From Sphingomonadaceae bacterium (GTDB taxonomy: Bacteria; Pseudomonadota; Alphaproteobacteria; Sphingomonadales; Sphingomonadaceae), in the NCBI GenBank assembly GCA_025359445.1, contig JANYGB010000019.1, forward strand, positions 61,478 to 125,477: a DNA stretch of 64,000 nt, written 5' to 3'. A program made the position numbers and the translations under genes. Positions 25,970-32,919 of this stretch are shown here, one piece after another. A model generated the notes under the pieces. It did no database searches, was not told the DNA's origin, and was given only the letters and a program-made list of their open reading frames with translations. Each line of letters starts with the position of its first letter. Position 1 is the stretch's first letter.

Positions 25970-26377
25970 ATGGCCGCGATTCCCCACATCTTTCCAATCA
26001 AGATCCTGCCCGATGATATTGATTTCATGGGACACGTAAACAACGCCCGCTACCTCAGCTGGGTGCAGGATGCGGTGCTGTCGCACTGGCACAAGCTGGC
26101 CCCGGCCGAAGCGGTGGCCGCGCACGCCTGGGTCGCACTCAAGCATGAGATTACCTACCGCAAACCGGCGTTCCTGGAAGACGACGTGATTGCCGACGTC
26201 CTGCTTGAGCGGATTCAAGGCGCGCGCGCGTTTTACCAGACCATCGTCAAGCGCGGCGAGGAAGTGCTCGCGGAAATCCAGTCGAGCTGGTGCTTTATTG
26301 ATCGCGAGACGCTGCGCCCGGCGCGGATCGGGCAAGAAATAGCAGCGTTCTTTTTGCCGGTTGAGCCGGTGGTTTGA
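25970..26377 (+). CDS. Acyl-CoA thioesterase, 4HBT hot-dog family
   Basis: A 135-aa single hot-dog protein. The active-site signature 'DIDFMGHVNNARYLSWVQDAVL' carries the catalytic Asp and the GHVNNA helix start typical of YbgC/FadM-like thioesterases. It would hydrolyse acyl-CoA; the chain-length preference is unknown. It is transcribed away from leuC, leaving a 100-base divergent promoter region between them. Confidence 0.9.
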   Translation: MAAIPHIFPIKILPDDIDFMGHVNNARYLSWVQDAVLSHWHKLAPAEAVAAHAWVALKHEITYRKPAFLEDDVIADVLLERIQGARAFYQTIVKRGEEVLAEIQSSWCFIDRETLRPARIGQEIAAFFLPVEPVV

Positions 26378-26419
26378 GGCTCGTCAATGACGAAGTCGGG
26401 TGATCAGGACTATATTGCG

Positions 26420-26830
26420 TTATCCGGCCGCATACCGCCCTGCAGTCTCCTTGATCAACGCGATCATATTTGGCACGCCTTGGGTGCGGTTCGACGATAA
26501 CTGACGACTGAGCTCGAACGGCTCCAGCGCTGCCATGATGTCGCAATCAGCCACCTCACGCGCCGAGCGGTCCTGCACTGCGGCCAAGACCAAGGCTACG
26601 ATCCCCTTGGTAATCGCGGCGTTGCTGTCGGCGAGGAAATGCAGGCTGTCATCGTCCAGCCGCGTCGGATAGACCCACACCGAGGCCGAACAGCCGCGCA
26701 CCAATGTGGCATCGGTCTTGAGCGCGGCGGGCATTTCTTCCAGCTCCCGGCCCAGTTCGATCAGCAGCCGGTAGCGTTCATCGCCTTCGAGGAAGTCGTA
26801 TTCTTCGAAAATGTCGGGGAGGGTGCGCAT
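26420..26830 (-). CDS. sufE: Cysteine desulfuration protein SufE
   Basis: A 136-aa SufE-fold protein. The sulfur-accepting cysteine is in 'LVRGCSASVWVYP'. Other family motifs are 'RYRLLIELGRELEEMP' and 'ADSNAAITKGIVALVL'. It accepts persulfide sulfur from SufS during iron-sulfur cluster assembly. It is alone here, not in a suf operon. Confidence 0.95.
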   Translation of the reverse strand: MRTLPDIFEEYDFLEGDERYRLLIELGRELEEMPAALKTDATLVRGCSASVWVYPTRLDDDSLHFLADSNAAITKGIVALVLAAVQDRSAREVADCDIMAALEPFELSRQLSSNRTQGVPNMIALIKETAGRYAAG

Positions 26831-26865
26831 GACGGGGATGTAGCCTCAGGCTTCAAGTGTGCAAG

Positions 26866-27018
26866 CCCCCTCTCCAAGCTTCGCTAGGCGCAAGCGCCAA
26901 GCTGCGCTTTCCTCTCCCGCAAGGGGAGAGGAGCACAGGCGGCGCGATTCCTCCCCCCCAGCGGGGGAGGATACGCAGGCTTGAGAGCGGAGCGAACTAG
27001 CCGAACTTGGAGAGGGGG
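26866..27018. repeat. Nested inverted repeat after the psp operon
   Basis: The outer arms CCCCCTCTCCAAGCTTCG (26866-26883) and CGAACTTGGAGAGGGGG (27002-27018) are inverted. Two short hairpins, CTCTCCCGCAAGGGGAGAG and CCTCCCCCCCAGCGGGGGAGG-like, lie between. Palindromes of this kind are dispersed in sphingomonad genomes. The position between the convergent-facing ends of the psp array and the sufE promoter side suggests it also terminates the psp transcript. Confidence 0.75.
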
Positions 27019-27024
27019 ATGGCT

Positions 27025-27201
27025 TTACTCCGCAATCCCACCCGGCCGCATTACCGCATAGTAGATCACGTAAAACCAACCCAGCACCCCATGGACAATC
27101 GCCCACACTAGCGATTTGTTGATGCTCCACGACACCGCGACTGCAATCGCCGAGCCCAGGCCAATCCCGGCTTTCGCAGCGCTGCCCCCGCGCTCGTTCA
27201 C
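27025..27201 (-). CDS. Small membrane protein at the end of the psp array
   Basis: A 58-aa protein absent from the ORF track. It starts at a GTG (27199-27201) that overlaps the stop of the preceding 81-aa gene by 4 bases. The sequence begins VNERGGSAAKAGIGLGSAIA and has two hydrophobic stretches (about residues 12-24 and 30-48, 'VWAIVHGVLGWFYVIYYAVM'). The GTGA overlap supports it being the last gene of the psp transcript. Function unknown; there is no coiled coil or 'ERIVTD' signature. Confidence 0.7.
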   Translation of the reverse strand: MNERGGSAAKAGIGLGSAIAVAVSWSINKSLVWAIVHGVLGWFYVIYYAVMRPGGIAE

Positions 27202-27443
27202 AAGTCCACCCCGGCGGCGATGGCTTCGAGTTTGCGGATGCGTTCCTTTAGGTCGGCGATCTCAATCCGGGCCATCCCTGTCCCTGCGCCGCCCTCGATC
27301 TCCGGGACTCGGCCAGCCGTGACCAGATCAAGCTCACGGGTCTTGAAGCTAAGCCAGCCTTGCCAGCCGCGCAGCGCGGCGACGGCGATGATCGCCACTG
27401 CAAGCAGGGCGGCACTGGCAAACTGGAAGGATTCGCTGATCAT
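27198..27443 (-). CDS. Psp-array protein 6, TM plus coiled coil (divergent member)
   Basis: An 81-aa protein, MISESFQFASAALLAVAIIA. A membrane helix covers about residues 8-26 and a short coiled coil near the end reads 'IADLKERIRKLEAIAAG'. This matches the 'ERIRVLERIAT' segment of its upstream neighbours in a shortened form. It lies 27 bases after array member 5. Confidence 0.75.
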   Translation of the reverse strand: MISESFQFASAALLAVAIIAVAALRGWQGWLSFKTRELDLVTAGRVPEIEGGAGTGMARIEIADLKERIRKLEAIAAGVDL

Positions 27444-27470
27444 TGCGGGTACTCCCTCAATTGCAAGACC

Positions 27471-27752
27471 TCAGCGGTCGCGCAGGCTTTCGATTTCAGC
27501 CGACAGATTGTTGGTATGGCGGCCTTGCGAAGAATTGGCATCGGTGGCGATGCGTTCCAGCACCTTGATGCGCTCGCGCAGGGTTTCGACTTCGTGCTGC
27601 AGCTCGCTGTCGGCGGGCTGGGCAACCATTTGGACGCGGCCCTTGCGGTCCGTCACGATGCCATATTGCGCGTCATGTTTGGCCCGCAGTAACCGGGCTA
27701 ATGAGGTGATGGCGACGCTGCCCAGCACCATAATGACTAACCATTTATCCAT
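27471..27752 (-). CDS. Psp-array protein 5, PspB-like TM plus coiled coil
   Basis: A 93-aa protein, MDKWLVIMVLGSVAITSLAR. The N-terminal membrane helix (residues 4-20) is followed by a coiled coil with 'LQHEVETLRERIKVLERIATDANSS' and the closing 'LSAEIESLRDR'. The 'VLERIATD....IESLRD' signature is shared with array members 1-4. The spacing to the next gene upstream is 19 bases. Confidence 0.82.
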   Translation of the reverse strand: MDKWLVIMVLGSVAITSLARLLRAKHDAQYGIVTDRKGRVQMVAQPADSELQHEVETLRERIKVLERIATDANSSQGRHTNNLSAEIESLRDR

Positions 27753-27771
27753 AATTCAGGCTCCGTCTCGA

Positions 27772-28044
27772 TCAGTTAACAGGGCTGCGCAGGTCTTCGA
27801 TCTGCGAAGCGAGTGCGGTGGTTTTGTCGGTGGCGATGCGTTCAAGCACGCGCAGCCGCTGCTCGAGCTTCTCTACTTCAGCGCTGCGTCCGGCCGGGGC
27901 GGCGCTAAGCGTGCCCTGAACCTGCAACTCGGCAATCCGCTCCTTGTGTTCGAGCCGGCGGCGATAGACCTGCGCCATGATACCGCCAGTCCCGACAACC
28001 CCGGCAACCAGGACCATCAGCGACATAAAATCCCCAAAGCTCAT
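27772..28044 (-). CDS. Psp-array protein 4, PspB-like TM plus coiled coil
   Basis: A 90-aa protein, MSFGDFMSLMVLVAGVVGTG. A membrane helix (about residues 6-24) is followed by basic residues and a coiled coil containing 'VEKLEQRLRVLERIATDKTTALASQIEDLRSP', a clear copy of the array signature. It overlaps member 3 by 4 bases, indicating translational coupling. Confidence 0.85.
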   Translation of the reverse strand: MSFGDFMSLMVLVAGVVGTGGIMAQVYRRRLEHKERIAELQVQGTLSAAPAGRSAEVEKLEQRLRVLERIATDKTTALASQIEDLRSPVN

Positions 28045-28379
28045 TGTACGTCCTTCCGTCCGGCGCGCAGCGCCTCGATCTGGTGGGTTAGTTGGTATCC
28101 GCTGTCAGTAACGATCCGCTCGATATTGCCGAGCCGATCCTTGACGCTGCCAAGTTCGGCCCGCAGCGCAGCGTTTTCCTGGCTGAGCAGCTTGATCCGC
28201 TCGGCTTCATCGCTGCTGGTCTTGGGATAGAGCTTTTGCCCCCAGGTCCCGCTTAGCGGATAGCCGTGCTTCATCTTCAGCCAGGTGTTGGCCAGTACGC
28301 CAGCCGTGATGATCGCCGCGATCACCATAAACAACGGAATCGCCAGGCGGATGATTTCCATGCCGTCTTGCGGGTTCAT
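28041..28379 (-). CDS. Psp-array protein 3, PspB-like TM plus coiled coil
   Basis: A 112-aa protein, MNPQDGMEIIRLAIPLFMVI. A membrane helix spans about residues 11-30. It is followed by 'WLKMKHGYPLSGTWGQKLYPK', shared in pattern with member 2 ('WIRARHGYALEDEWGGK'), and a coiled coil 'ENAALRAELGSVKDRLGNIERIVTD' ending 'HQIEALRAGRK'. The HGY...W motif between helix and coil marks members 2 and 3 as the closest pair. Confidence 0.87.
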   Translation of the reverse strand: MNPQDGMEIIRLAIPLFMVIAAIITAGVLANTWLKMKHGYPLSGTWGQKLYPKTSSDEAERIKLLSQENAALRAELGSVKDRLGNIERIVTDSGYQLTHQIEALRAGRKDVQ

Positions 28380-28687
28380 GTGCGCGTCTCCTTCAGCGCG
28401 GGCTGATCGCGCAGGGTTTCAATCTGGGTCGCCACGGACAAGCCCTTGTCAGTCACGATCCGCTCCAGCACTTTCACCCGGTCGGCAAAGTGATCGAGCT
28501 GTTCGCGCAGTTCGGCGTTTTCGGCTTTGAGTTGCCGCGCTTCGACATCGGCGCACTTGGCCGTCTTGCCGCCCCATTCATCCTCAAGGGCATAGCCATG
28601 GCGCGCGCGGATCCAGTTGTTGATCAACCACCCGGCGGTCGAGATCGCGATGATCGCGATGACGAAATCTGGTCCGGCAAAGTTCAC
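28376..28687 (-). CDS. Psp-array protein 2, PspB-like TM plus coiled coil
   Basis: A 103-aa protein, MNFAGPDFVIAIIAISTAGW. A membrane helix (about residues 8-22) is followed by 'NNWIRARHGYALEDEWGGK' and a coiled coil with 'ENAELREQLDHFADRVKVLERIVTDKGLSVATQIETLRD'-type signature, split here into short motifs. It overlaps both neighbours by 4 bases. Confidence 0.88.
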   Translation of the reverse strand: MNFAGPDFVIAIIAISTAGWLINNWIRARHGYALEDEWGGKTAKCADVEARQLKAENAELREQLDHFADRVKVLERIVTDKGLSVATQIETLRDQPALKETRT

Positions 28688-28974
28688 CGGCCGGGCTCTT
28701 TGTCACCGGGGCCGAGCAGCGCGTCGACCTTGCGGGCATCGCGCAGCGCCTCGATCTGGGTGGCGACGTCGTAGCCCTTGTCGGTGACGATCCGCTCGAG
28801 CACTCGCAGGCGCGCTTCCAGTTCGGTGTTGTTGGTGGCGTAAAGTGCTGCCTTTTCTGCAGTATCCTTCGCTTGGATCTTGGCCATCTTCTGCTGATGG
28901 CTGGTCCAGATCGCCAGAATGCCGGCGCTGATACCAAAGATCGGTATTAGCGCGCCAATTTCTCCAGGTCCCAT
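28684..28974 (-). CDS. Psp-array protein 1, PspB-like TM plus coiled coil
   Basis: A 96-aa protein, MGPGEIGALIPIFGISAGIL. A membrane helix (about residues 6-24) leads into 'HQQKMAKIQAKD' and a coiled coil whose end holds the best copy of the signature, 'RLRVLERIVTDKGYDVATQI'. In E. coli PspB the corresponding place reads 'RIQSLESILD', so a PspB origin is likely. It lies 25 bases after pspC and overlaps member 2. Confidence 0.88.
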   Translation of the reverse strand: MGPGEIGALIPIFGISAGILAIWTSHQQKMAKIQAKDTAEKAALYATNNTELEARLRVLERIVTDKGYDVATQIEALRDARKVDALLGPGDKEPGR

Positions 28975-28999
28975 GATTTTCCCCTATTTAACACTGTGA

Positions 29000-29377
29000 T
29001 TAGCGCAGGCGTTCGATCTCGGCCGACAGGCGCGGATTGCTGCTGACGTAGAAGGTCTCAACCTCGGCCAGGCGGCGATCGATATCGCGGAACTGGGCGC
29101 GCACTTCGCGGGCGGTGCGGGACGGTGACTGGCGCACCCCCTGCCAAAACTTCTGCTCGCCGCGATCCGTGTAAAGATGGCCCGGTTTCTTGGAGGCGAA
29201 GAACCCGACAAGGAAGTAAGCAGGGATGACCATCGGCGCGCCGAGCATGATCAGGCCGACAAAGCCCAGGCGAACCCATAAAACATCGACCCCGGTGTAG
29301 TCGGCAATCCCGGCGCAAACGCCGAACACCTTGCCGTTGATCTTGTCGCGATAAAAGCGGGTGCGGTCACCGTTCAC
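29000..29377 (-). CDS. pspC: Phage shock protein C, envelope stress sensor
   Basis: A 125-aa protein, MNGDRTRFYRDKINGKVFGVCAGIADYTGVD. The PspC domain (residues 6-66) includes 'FGVCAGIADYTGVDVLWVRLGFVGLIMLGAPMVIPAYFLVGFF'. A C-terminal cytoplasmic coiled-coil follows ('REVRAQFRDIDRRLAEVETFY'). PspC with PspB senses inner-membrane damage and recruits PspA. It overlaps pspB by 4 bases. Confidence 0.95.
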   Translation of the reverse strand: MNGDRTRFYRDKINGKVFGVCAGIADYTGVDVLWVRLGFVGLIMLGAPMVIPAYFLVGFFASKKPGHLYTDRGEQKFWQGVRQSPSRTAREVRAQFRDIDRRLAEVETFYVSSNPRLSAEIERLR

Positions 29378-29694
29378 TTTGCAGTCCTCCCAGAAACCTT
29401 GGCTTTGGCAGATGCGCGCAGCTCTTCAATTTCGCGCAGCGGTATGTTGTCAACTTCGCGGTCAGGCAGCAGCCGGGCGCGCTGGAAGTCGGGGTTGTCG
29501 GATGCGACCAGCCGTTCGACCGTGTCCATCCGGCTGTCGAGCCGGCGGGCGAGCTGGTAAAGCTCCTCCAGCAGGGTTTCGTCATCGTTGGTCAGCGCGG
29601 GAGCGGTTTTCCACTTGGTCATGTAATGCAGCACCAGCCAGGGCAGTGCGATCACCACCACAAAGACCACGGCGACAACGTCTCCTCCGTCCAT
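29374..29694 (-). CDS. pspB: Phage shock protein B
   Basis: A 106-aa protein starting MDGGDVVAVVFVVVIALPWLVLHYMTKWK. The N-terminal membrane helix ends in 'WLVLHY', as in E. coli PspB. The cytoplasmic part has 'LLEELYQLARRLDSRMDTVERLV', then an extended tail, 'REIEELRASAKAKVSG'. It is longer than E. coli PspB (about 74 aa). The gap to pspA is 3 bases. Confidence 0.9.
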   Translation of the reverse strand: MDGGDVVAVVFVVVIALPWLVLHYMTKWKTAPALTNDDETLLEELYQLARRLDSRMDTVERLVASDNPDFQRARLLPDREVDNIPLREIEELRASAKAKVSGRTAK

Positions 29695-29697
29695 TTC

Positions 29698-30384
29698 TCA
29701 GTTCTCCTGCGCCGGGCCGCTCGGCTTGAGCGCGGCTTTCATGGCTTCCAATTCTTCGTCGATCTTGTCCGCCCCGGCGAGCGCGTTGATTTCCTCGGCC
29801 AGGCTTGGCTTGGACCCTTCGGCCAGGCTCAGCGCATCGGCGCGGCCTTCAGCGTAATCGACCCGGCGTTCGAGCTGGTCGAAGCGCGCCATTGCCTCAT
29901 CGACCCGTTCACTCGCTAGCAGCGTGCGCAACTTGACCCGGTTCTCGGCGCTTTCCAGCCGCACGGCGATTGCGCTTTGGCGGGTGCGGGCTTCGCGCAG
30001 GCGGGTCTGGAGCTTTTCGATATCGAGTTCGTAAGCGCGCAATGCATCGTCGAGCACGGTGATTTCAACCTTGAGCTGCTCGGCCATGTCGACCGCCTTC
30101 TTCTTTTCGATCAGCGCGCCGCGGGCCAGGTCCTCGCGGTCCTTCGACAGCGCGAGCTGTGCCTTGTCGGCCCAGTCGGCCTGAAGCCGGTCAAGCTTGA
30201 CGGTGTGGCGGTGCATTTCCTTCTGGTCGGCAATCGTCCGCGCCGCGCTGGCGCGGATTTCGACCAGCGTTTCCTCCATCTCGAAGATGATCATGCGGAT
30301 CATCTTTTCCGGATCATCCGCCTTTTCGAGCAGTTCGTTGAAGTTGGCAGCGATAATGTCACGGGTACGGCTGAAAATGCCCAT
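29698..30384 (-). CDS. pspA: Phage shock protein A (ESCRT-III-like membrane-binding protein)
   Basis: A 228-aa protein starting MGIFSRTRDIIAANFNELLEKADDPEKMIRM, the conserved PspA N-terminus. GGAG sits 8 bases upstream. The long helical hairpin ('LVEIRASAARTIADQKEMHRH') and the tail to 'IDEELEAMKAALKP' are complete. PspA inhibits PspF when unstressed and coats damaged membrane when stressed. The 581-aa ORF in the track is this gene with a spurious upstream extension. The 200-base gap (30385-30584) before it is open in frame but shows no separate gene I can support. Confidence 0.96.
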   Translation of the reverse strand: MGIFSRTRDIIAANFNELLEKADDPEKMIRMIIFEMEETLVEIRASAARTIADQKEMHRHTVKLDRLQADWADKAQLALSKDREDLARGALIEKKKAVDMAEQLKVEITVLDDALRAYELDIEKLQTRLREARTRQSAIAVRLESAENRVKLRTLLASERVDEAMARFDQLERRVDYAEGRADALSLAEGSKPSLAEEINALAGADKIDEELEAMKAALKPSGPAQEN

Positions 30385-30584
30385 CAAGGGTACTCCAAGG
30401 TTGGCAGAGGTATTGGTTGGGGAGCGGCGCAGGCGTTCGACTTCATGATCTAGCCGCGATCCACGCGGGGTGCTGATCGGTTCGAGGCGGATCGATTCCT
30501 GTGGCGCGCCATCGGGGTTTGCCTGGGATTCCGGCCCAAGCGGTGAAGATGCATCAAGGCCCATCTTGCGGCTCACAAGCGCGT

Positions 30585-30734
30585 TCAAGCCTGCTGCGCC
30601 GACGCCGACTTGGTCACCGCGAAGTGCGGCGCCGAAGTCAGCTGCTGCGACATCACGATGACGTTGCAGGCGAGCATGGCGGTAATCGAGAACAGGATGG
30701 CCTTGTCTAGCTTGGTTTTGGTCTTGGTGAACAT
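30585..30734 (-). CDS. 49-aa membrane peptide, first gene of the psp transcript
   Basis: The 49-aa peptide starts MFTKTKTKLDKAILFSITAM, with GAGG 6 bases before the ATG. It has a Thr/Lys N-terminus, one hydrophobic helix (about residues 11-28) and an Ala/Ser tail. It lies 36 bases downstream of the sigma-54 promoter and before pspA. The layout matches the 45-aa peptide at 13.3 kb. It could be a membrane stress effector or a regulatory leader peptide. No family recognised. Confidence 0.7.
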   Translation of the reverse strand: MFTKTKTKLDKAILFSITAMLACNVIVMSQQLTSAPHFAVTKSASAQQA

Positions 30735-30769
30735 GTTGCACCTCATTGATTGGCGTTTGTTCATCATTC

Positions 30770-30786
30770 AGCAAGGCGCGTGCCAA
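30770..30786 (-). promoter_or_regulatory. Sigma-54 promoter of the psp operon
   Basis: On the minus strand TTGGCACGCGCCTTGCT matches the sigma-54 consensus TTGGCACG-N4-TTGCW exactly. The predicted start near 30758 gives a 24-nt leader before the 49-aa peptide. pspF lies divergently upstream, as in E. coli. Confidence 0.88.
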
Positions 30787-30858
30787 CCCAGCAATTGCGC
30801 CATTCGTACTGCTATTGCGGCCAATTCGACCAACAACATATGGTGACTGTTGCGCACA

Positions 30859-30870
30859 GTTGGGAAATTT
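30859..30870. promoter_or_regulatory. Candidate PspF upstream activating sequence
   Basis: GTTGGGAAATTT is identical over 12 bases to the left part of the dyad at 13166. It lies 72 bases beyond the -24 box of the psp promoter and overlaps the expected pspF promoter, so PspF may also repress its own gene, as known in E. coli. Confidence 0.6.
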
Positions 30871-30885
30871 CGCTATGTGTTGGGC

Positions 30886-31914
30886 ATGGACCGCGACGTA
30901 CAATTTATCGGCCAGTCTGGTGCCTTCCTTGATGCGGTCGAGCGGACCAGCCGCGCCGCGCCGATGCGCCGGCCAGTGCTGGTGGTGGGCGAGCGCGGGA
31001 CCGGCAAGGAACTGATCGCCGAACGCCTCCATCAGCTCAGCAAACGCTGGCAAGAACCGCTTATCACGCTGAATTGCGCGGCTTTGCCGGAAACGCTGAT
31101 CGAGGCGGAGTTGTTCGGTCATGAGCAGGGTGCCTTTACCGGTGCTACCAGAGCGCGCGCCGGCCGGTTCGAGGAAGCCGACAAAGGGACGCTTTTTCTC
31201 GACGAACTGGCGACCTTGTCGATGGCCGCGCAGGAACGGCTGCTGCGCGCGGTCGAATACGGCGAAGTGACCCGGATCGGCTCGTCCCGCCCGGTGCGGG
31301 TCGATGTGCGGATCGTCGCCGCCACCAACGAGGATCTGCCCGCGCTGGCCGAGCAGGGCCTGTTCCGCTGCGATTTGCTCGACCGGCTCAGCTTCGAGGT
31401 GATTACCCTGCCGCCGCTGCGGGTGCGCGAAGGCGATATCCACGTATTATCGGACTATTTCGGGCGGCGCATGTCGAGCGAGTTGCAGTGGGAGGCGTGG
31501 CCCGGCTTTTCCGACGCCGCCTTGCGCTCGCTCGAGGAATACCAGTGGCCCGGCAATGTCCGCGAACTGCGCAACGTGGTCGAACGCGCGGTGTACCGCT
31601 GGGACGATTGGCGCAACCCGATTGGCCACATCGTGTTCGATCCGTTCGACAGCCCGTGGAAGCCCTCTGCGCCCGCCCACCGCAGCAGCGAAGCCGAATC
31701 TGCGCCTGAACAGCCGGCGCGCGCCGTAACCGCGGCGGAACTCGATACGGTCAGCGACTTGCGAAGCGCGGTCGATGCGCACGAACGCGCGATCCTTGAG
31801 CAAGCCCTCGCGCGCCACCGCTACAACCAGCGCCAGACCGCCAAGGCGCTGGGCCTCAGTTACGACCAACTCCGTCACGCGATGAAGAAGCACGGGCTGA
31901 GCGAGCGCGGTTAG
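30886..31914 (+). CDS. pspF: PspF, sigma-54-dependent activator of the psp operon
   Basis: A 342-aa enhancer-binding protein without a receiver domain. The AAA+ domain starts directly, 'FIGQSGAFLDAVERTSRAAPMRRPVLVVGERGTGKELIAERLH' (Walker A), with the sigma-54 contact loop 'GAFTGAT', Walker B 'GTLFLDEL', and 'WPGNVRELRNVVERAVYR'. The C-terminal Fis-type HTH is 'LARHRYNQRQTAKALGLSYDQLRHAMKKHGL'. The start MDRDVQF was chosen by homology; an in-frame GTG lies 9 bases upstream. It faces the psp promoter. Confidence 0.95.
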   Translation: MDRDVQFIGQSGAFLDAVERTSRAAPMRRPVLVVGERGTGKELIAERLHQLSKRWQEPLITLNCAALPETLIEAELFGHEQGAFTGATRARAGRFEEADKGTLFLDELATLSMAAQERLLRAVEYGEVTRIGSSRPVRVDVRIVAATNEDLPALAEQGLFRCDLLDRLSFEVITLPPLRVREGDIHVLSDYFGRRMSSELQWEAWPGFSDAALRSLEEYQWPGNVRELRNVVERAVYRWDDWRNPIGHIVFDPFDSPWKPSAPAHRSSEAESAPEQPARAVTAAELDTVSDLRSAVDAHERAILEQALARHRYNQRQTAKALGLSYDQLRHAMKKHGLSERG

Positions 31915-31972
31915 CAACGTTGTCTTAAACCGTGCGGGCTATACGTGCGCTGACTTTTGCAAGGGGTGGGTT

Positions 31973-32221
31973 ATGGCGCGGCGTATAGGTTTAAGTCCGA
32001 TGGGAGTGGGACGCTTGGTGGTGTTCGCCGGCGCGGCACTGATCTATGGTGTTCACATGCTGGCCGTCAAAGTCGGCCTGGCGGATACCGCCCAACCGCG
32101 CAGCATTCACGCCGCTGCGCCCCAAACGCAAAGCCTGGCCGAGCGGGATGCCGAAGTGAAGCGCATGGTCGCCGAACGCAATGCCCGGGCCAAAGCCCTA
32201 AGCGCGGAAAACGACCGGTAA
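31973..32221 (+). CDS. Small membrane-anchored coiled-coil protein A
   Basis: An 82-aa protein, MARRIGLSPMGVGRLVVFAG, with AAGGGGTGGG just upstream. One membrane helix (about residues 13-33) is followed by a charged helix, 'LAERDAEVKRMVAERNARAKAL'. No family recognised. It is the first of three closely spaced small genes running the same way after pspF. Confidence 0.68.
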   Translation: MARRIGLSPMGVGRLVVFAGAALIYGVHMLAVKVGLADTAQPRSIHAAAPQTQSLAERDAEVKRMVAERNARAKALSAENDR

Positions 32222-32226
32222 ACCAC

Positions 32227-32556
32227 ATGTTCATCGGCAAGATAATCAAGCGGGCCGTGCAGGTCTGCGCTGCGCTGGGTTTGCTGACGATGTTTGGCTA
32301 TCCGCTGTCTGCTGCTTGGCTTGAACGCCACCCTGATACCGAAAGCGCTCTGAGCGGAGCGGCTGACAACGTCGATTCCAAAGCAGGGTTTTTCACGCGC
32401 ACCCAGCAATTCGTTTCCGGGGTATCGAAAAGCCGCGAAGCCGCCGCCGAGGACAAACGCGAACGCGCCGAGGACAAGGCCCTCGACGAGGCCGAGCGCA
32501 AGGAGCGCGAGATGCGCAAGTTCAACTCCGGCGAACTGGCGCGAGAGGACTACTGA
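32227..32556 (+). CDS. Small membrane-anchored charged protein B
   Basis: A 109-aa protein, MFIGKIIKRAVQVCAALGLL. A hydrophobic helix at about residues 10-30 is followed by a long, highly charged helix ('REAAAEDKRERAEDKALDEA', ending 'GELAREDY'). The gap to gene A is 5 bases. Function unknown. The general pattern of one helix plus a charged coil resembles the psp-array proteins, but the signature is missing. Confidence 0.68.
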   Translation: MFIGKIIKRAVQVCAALGLLTMFGYPLSAAWLERHPDTESALSGAADNVDSKAGFFTRTQQFVSGVSKSREAAAEDKRERAEDKALDEAERKEREMRKFNSGELAREDY

Positions 32557-32560
32557 GCCG

Positions 32561-32776
32561 ATGAATATCTACGAAGACGAAGAGGCCGAGCGCGACAAGT
32601 CGGTGCTCACGTTCCTTAAGCAGAACAAACAGCTGCTGTGGATGGCGGTGGCGTTTGTGTTTGCCTACGCCTTCATGAGCTTCACCTCGAACCAGATGGA
32701 CGAAATGGTCGCGAATCAGGACGCCGCCAAGTCGGCAGCGCACGACAAAGCCAATCCCTGGGCTAAAGATCGTTAA
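32561..32776 (+). CDS. Small single-pass membrane protein C
   Basis: A 71-aa protein, MNIYEDEEAERDKSVLTFLK. An acidic N-terminus precedes one membrane helix (about residues 26-43, 'LLWMAVAFVFAYAFMSF') and a polar tail ending 'PWAKDR'. The gap to gene B is 4 bases. No family recognised. 143 bases separate it from rimP, with no promoter I can define. Confidence 0.68.
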   Translation: MNIYEDEEAERDKSVLTFLKQNKQLLWMAVAFVFAYAFMSFTSNQMDEMVANQDAAKSAAHDKANPWAKDR

Positions 32777-32919
32777 GCCAAGAGGCCGGGGCTTGCTTTT
32801 TACGGCGGCCCTGCCTATCTGGCGCTCAATCCCGAAATTGTGAAGCAATCAGGGGCTGGCGCCAGACGGGGCCGGCGCCGAACTGCTTTGCAAAACTCAT
32901 CGGTCGGGCCGGAGCACCA

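Noticed and set aside
26866-27018. CRISPR array
   Set aside because: Repeats here are inverted palindromes, with no regularly spaced direct repeats or spacers. No array or cas gene was seen anywhere in the window.
29698-31443. 581-aa ORF as a fused PspA
   Set aside because: Only the last 228 residues are PspA. The upstream part runs antisense through pspF and across the sigma-54 promoter and peptide gene.
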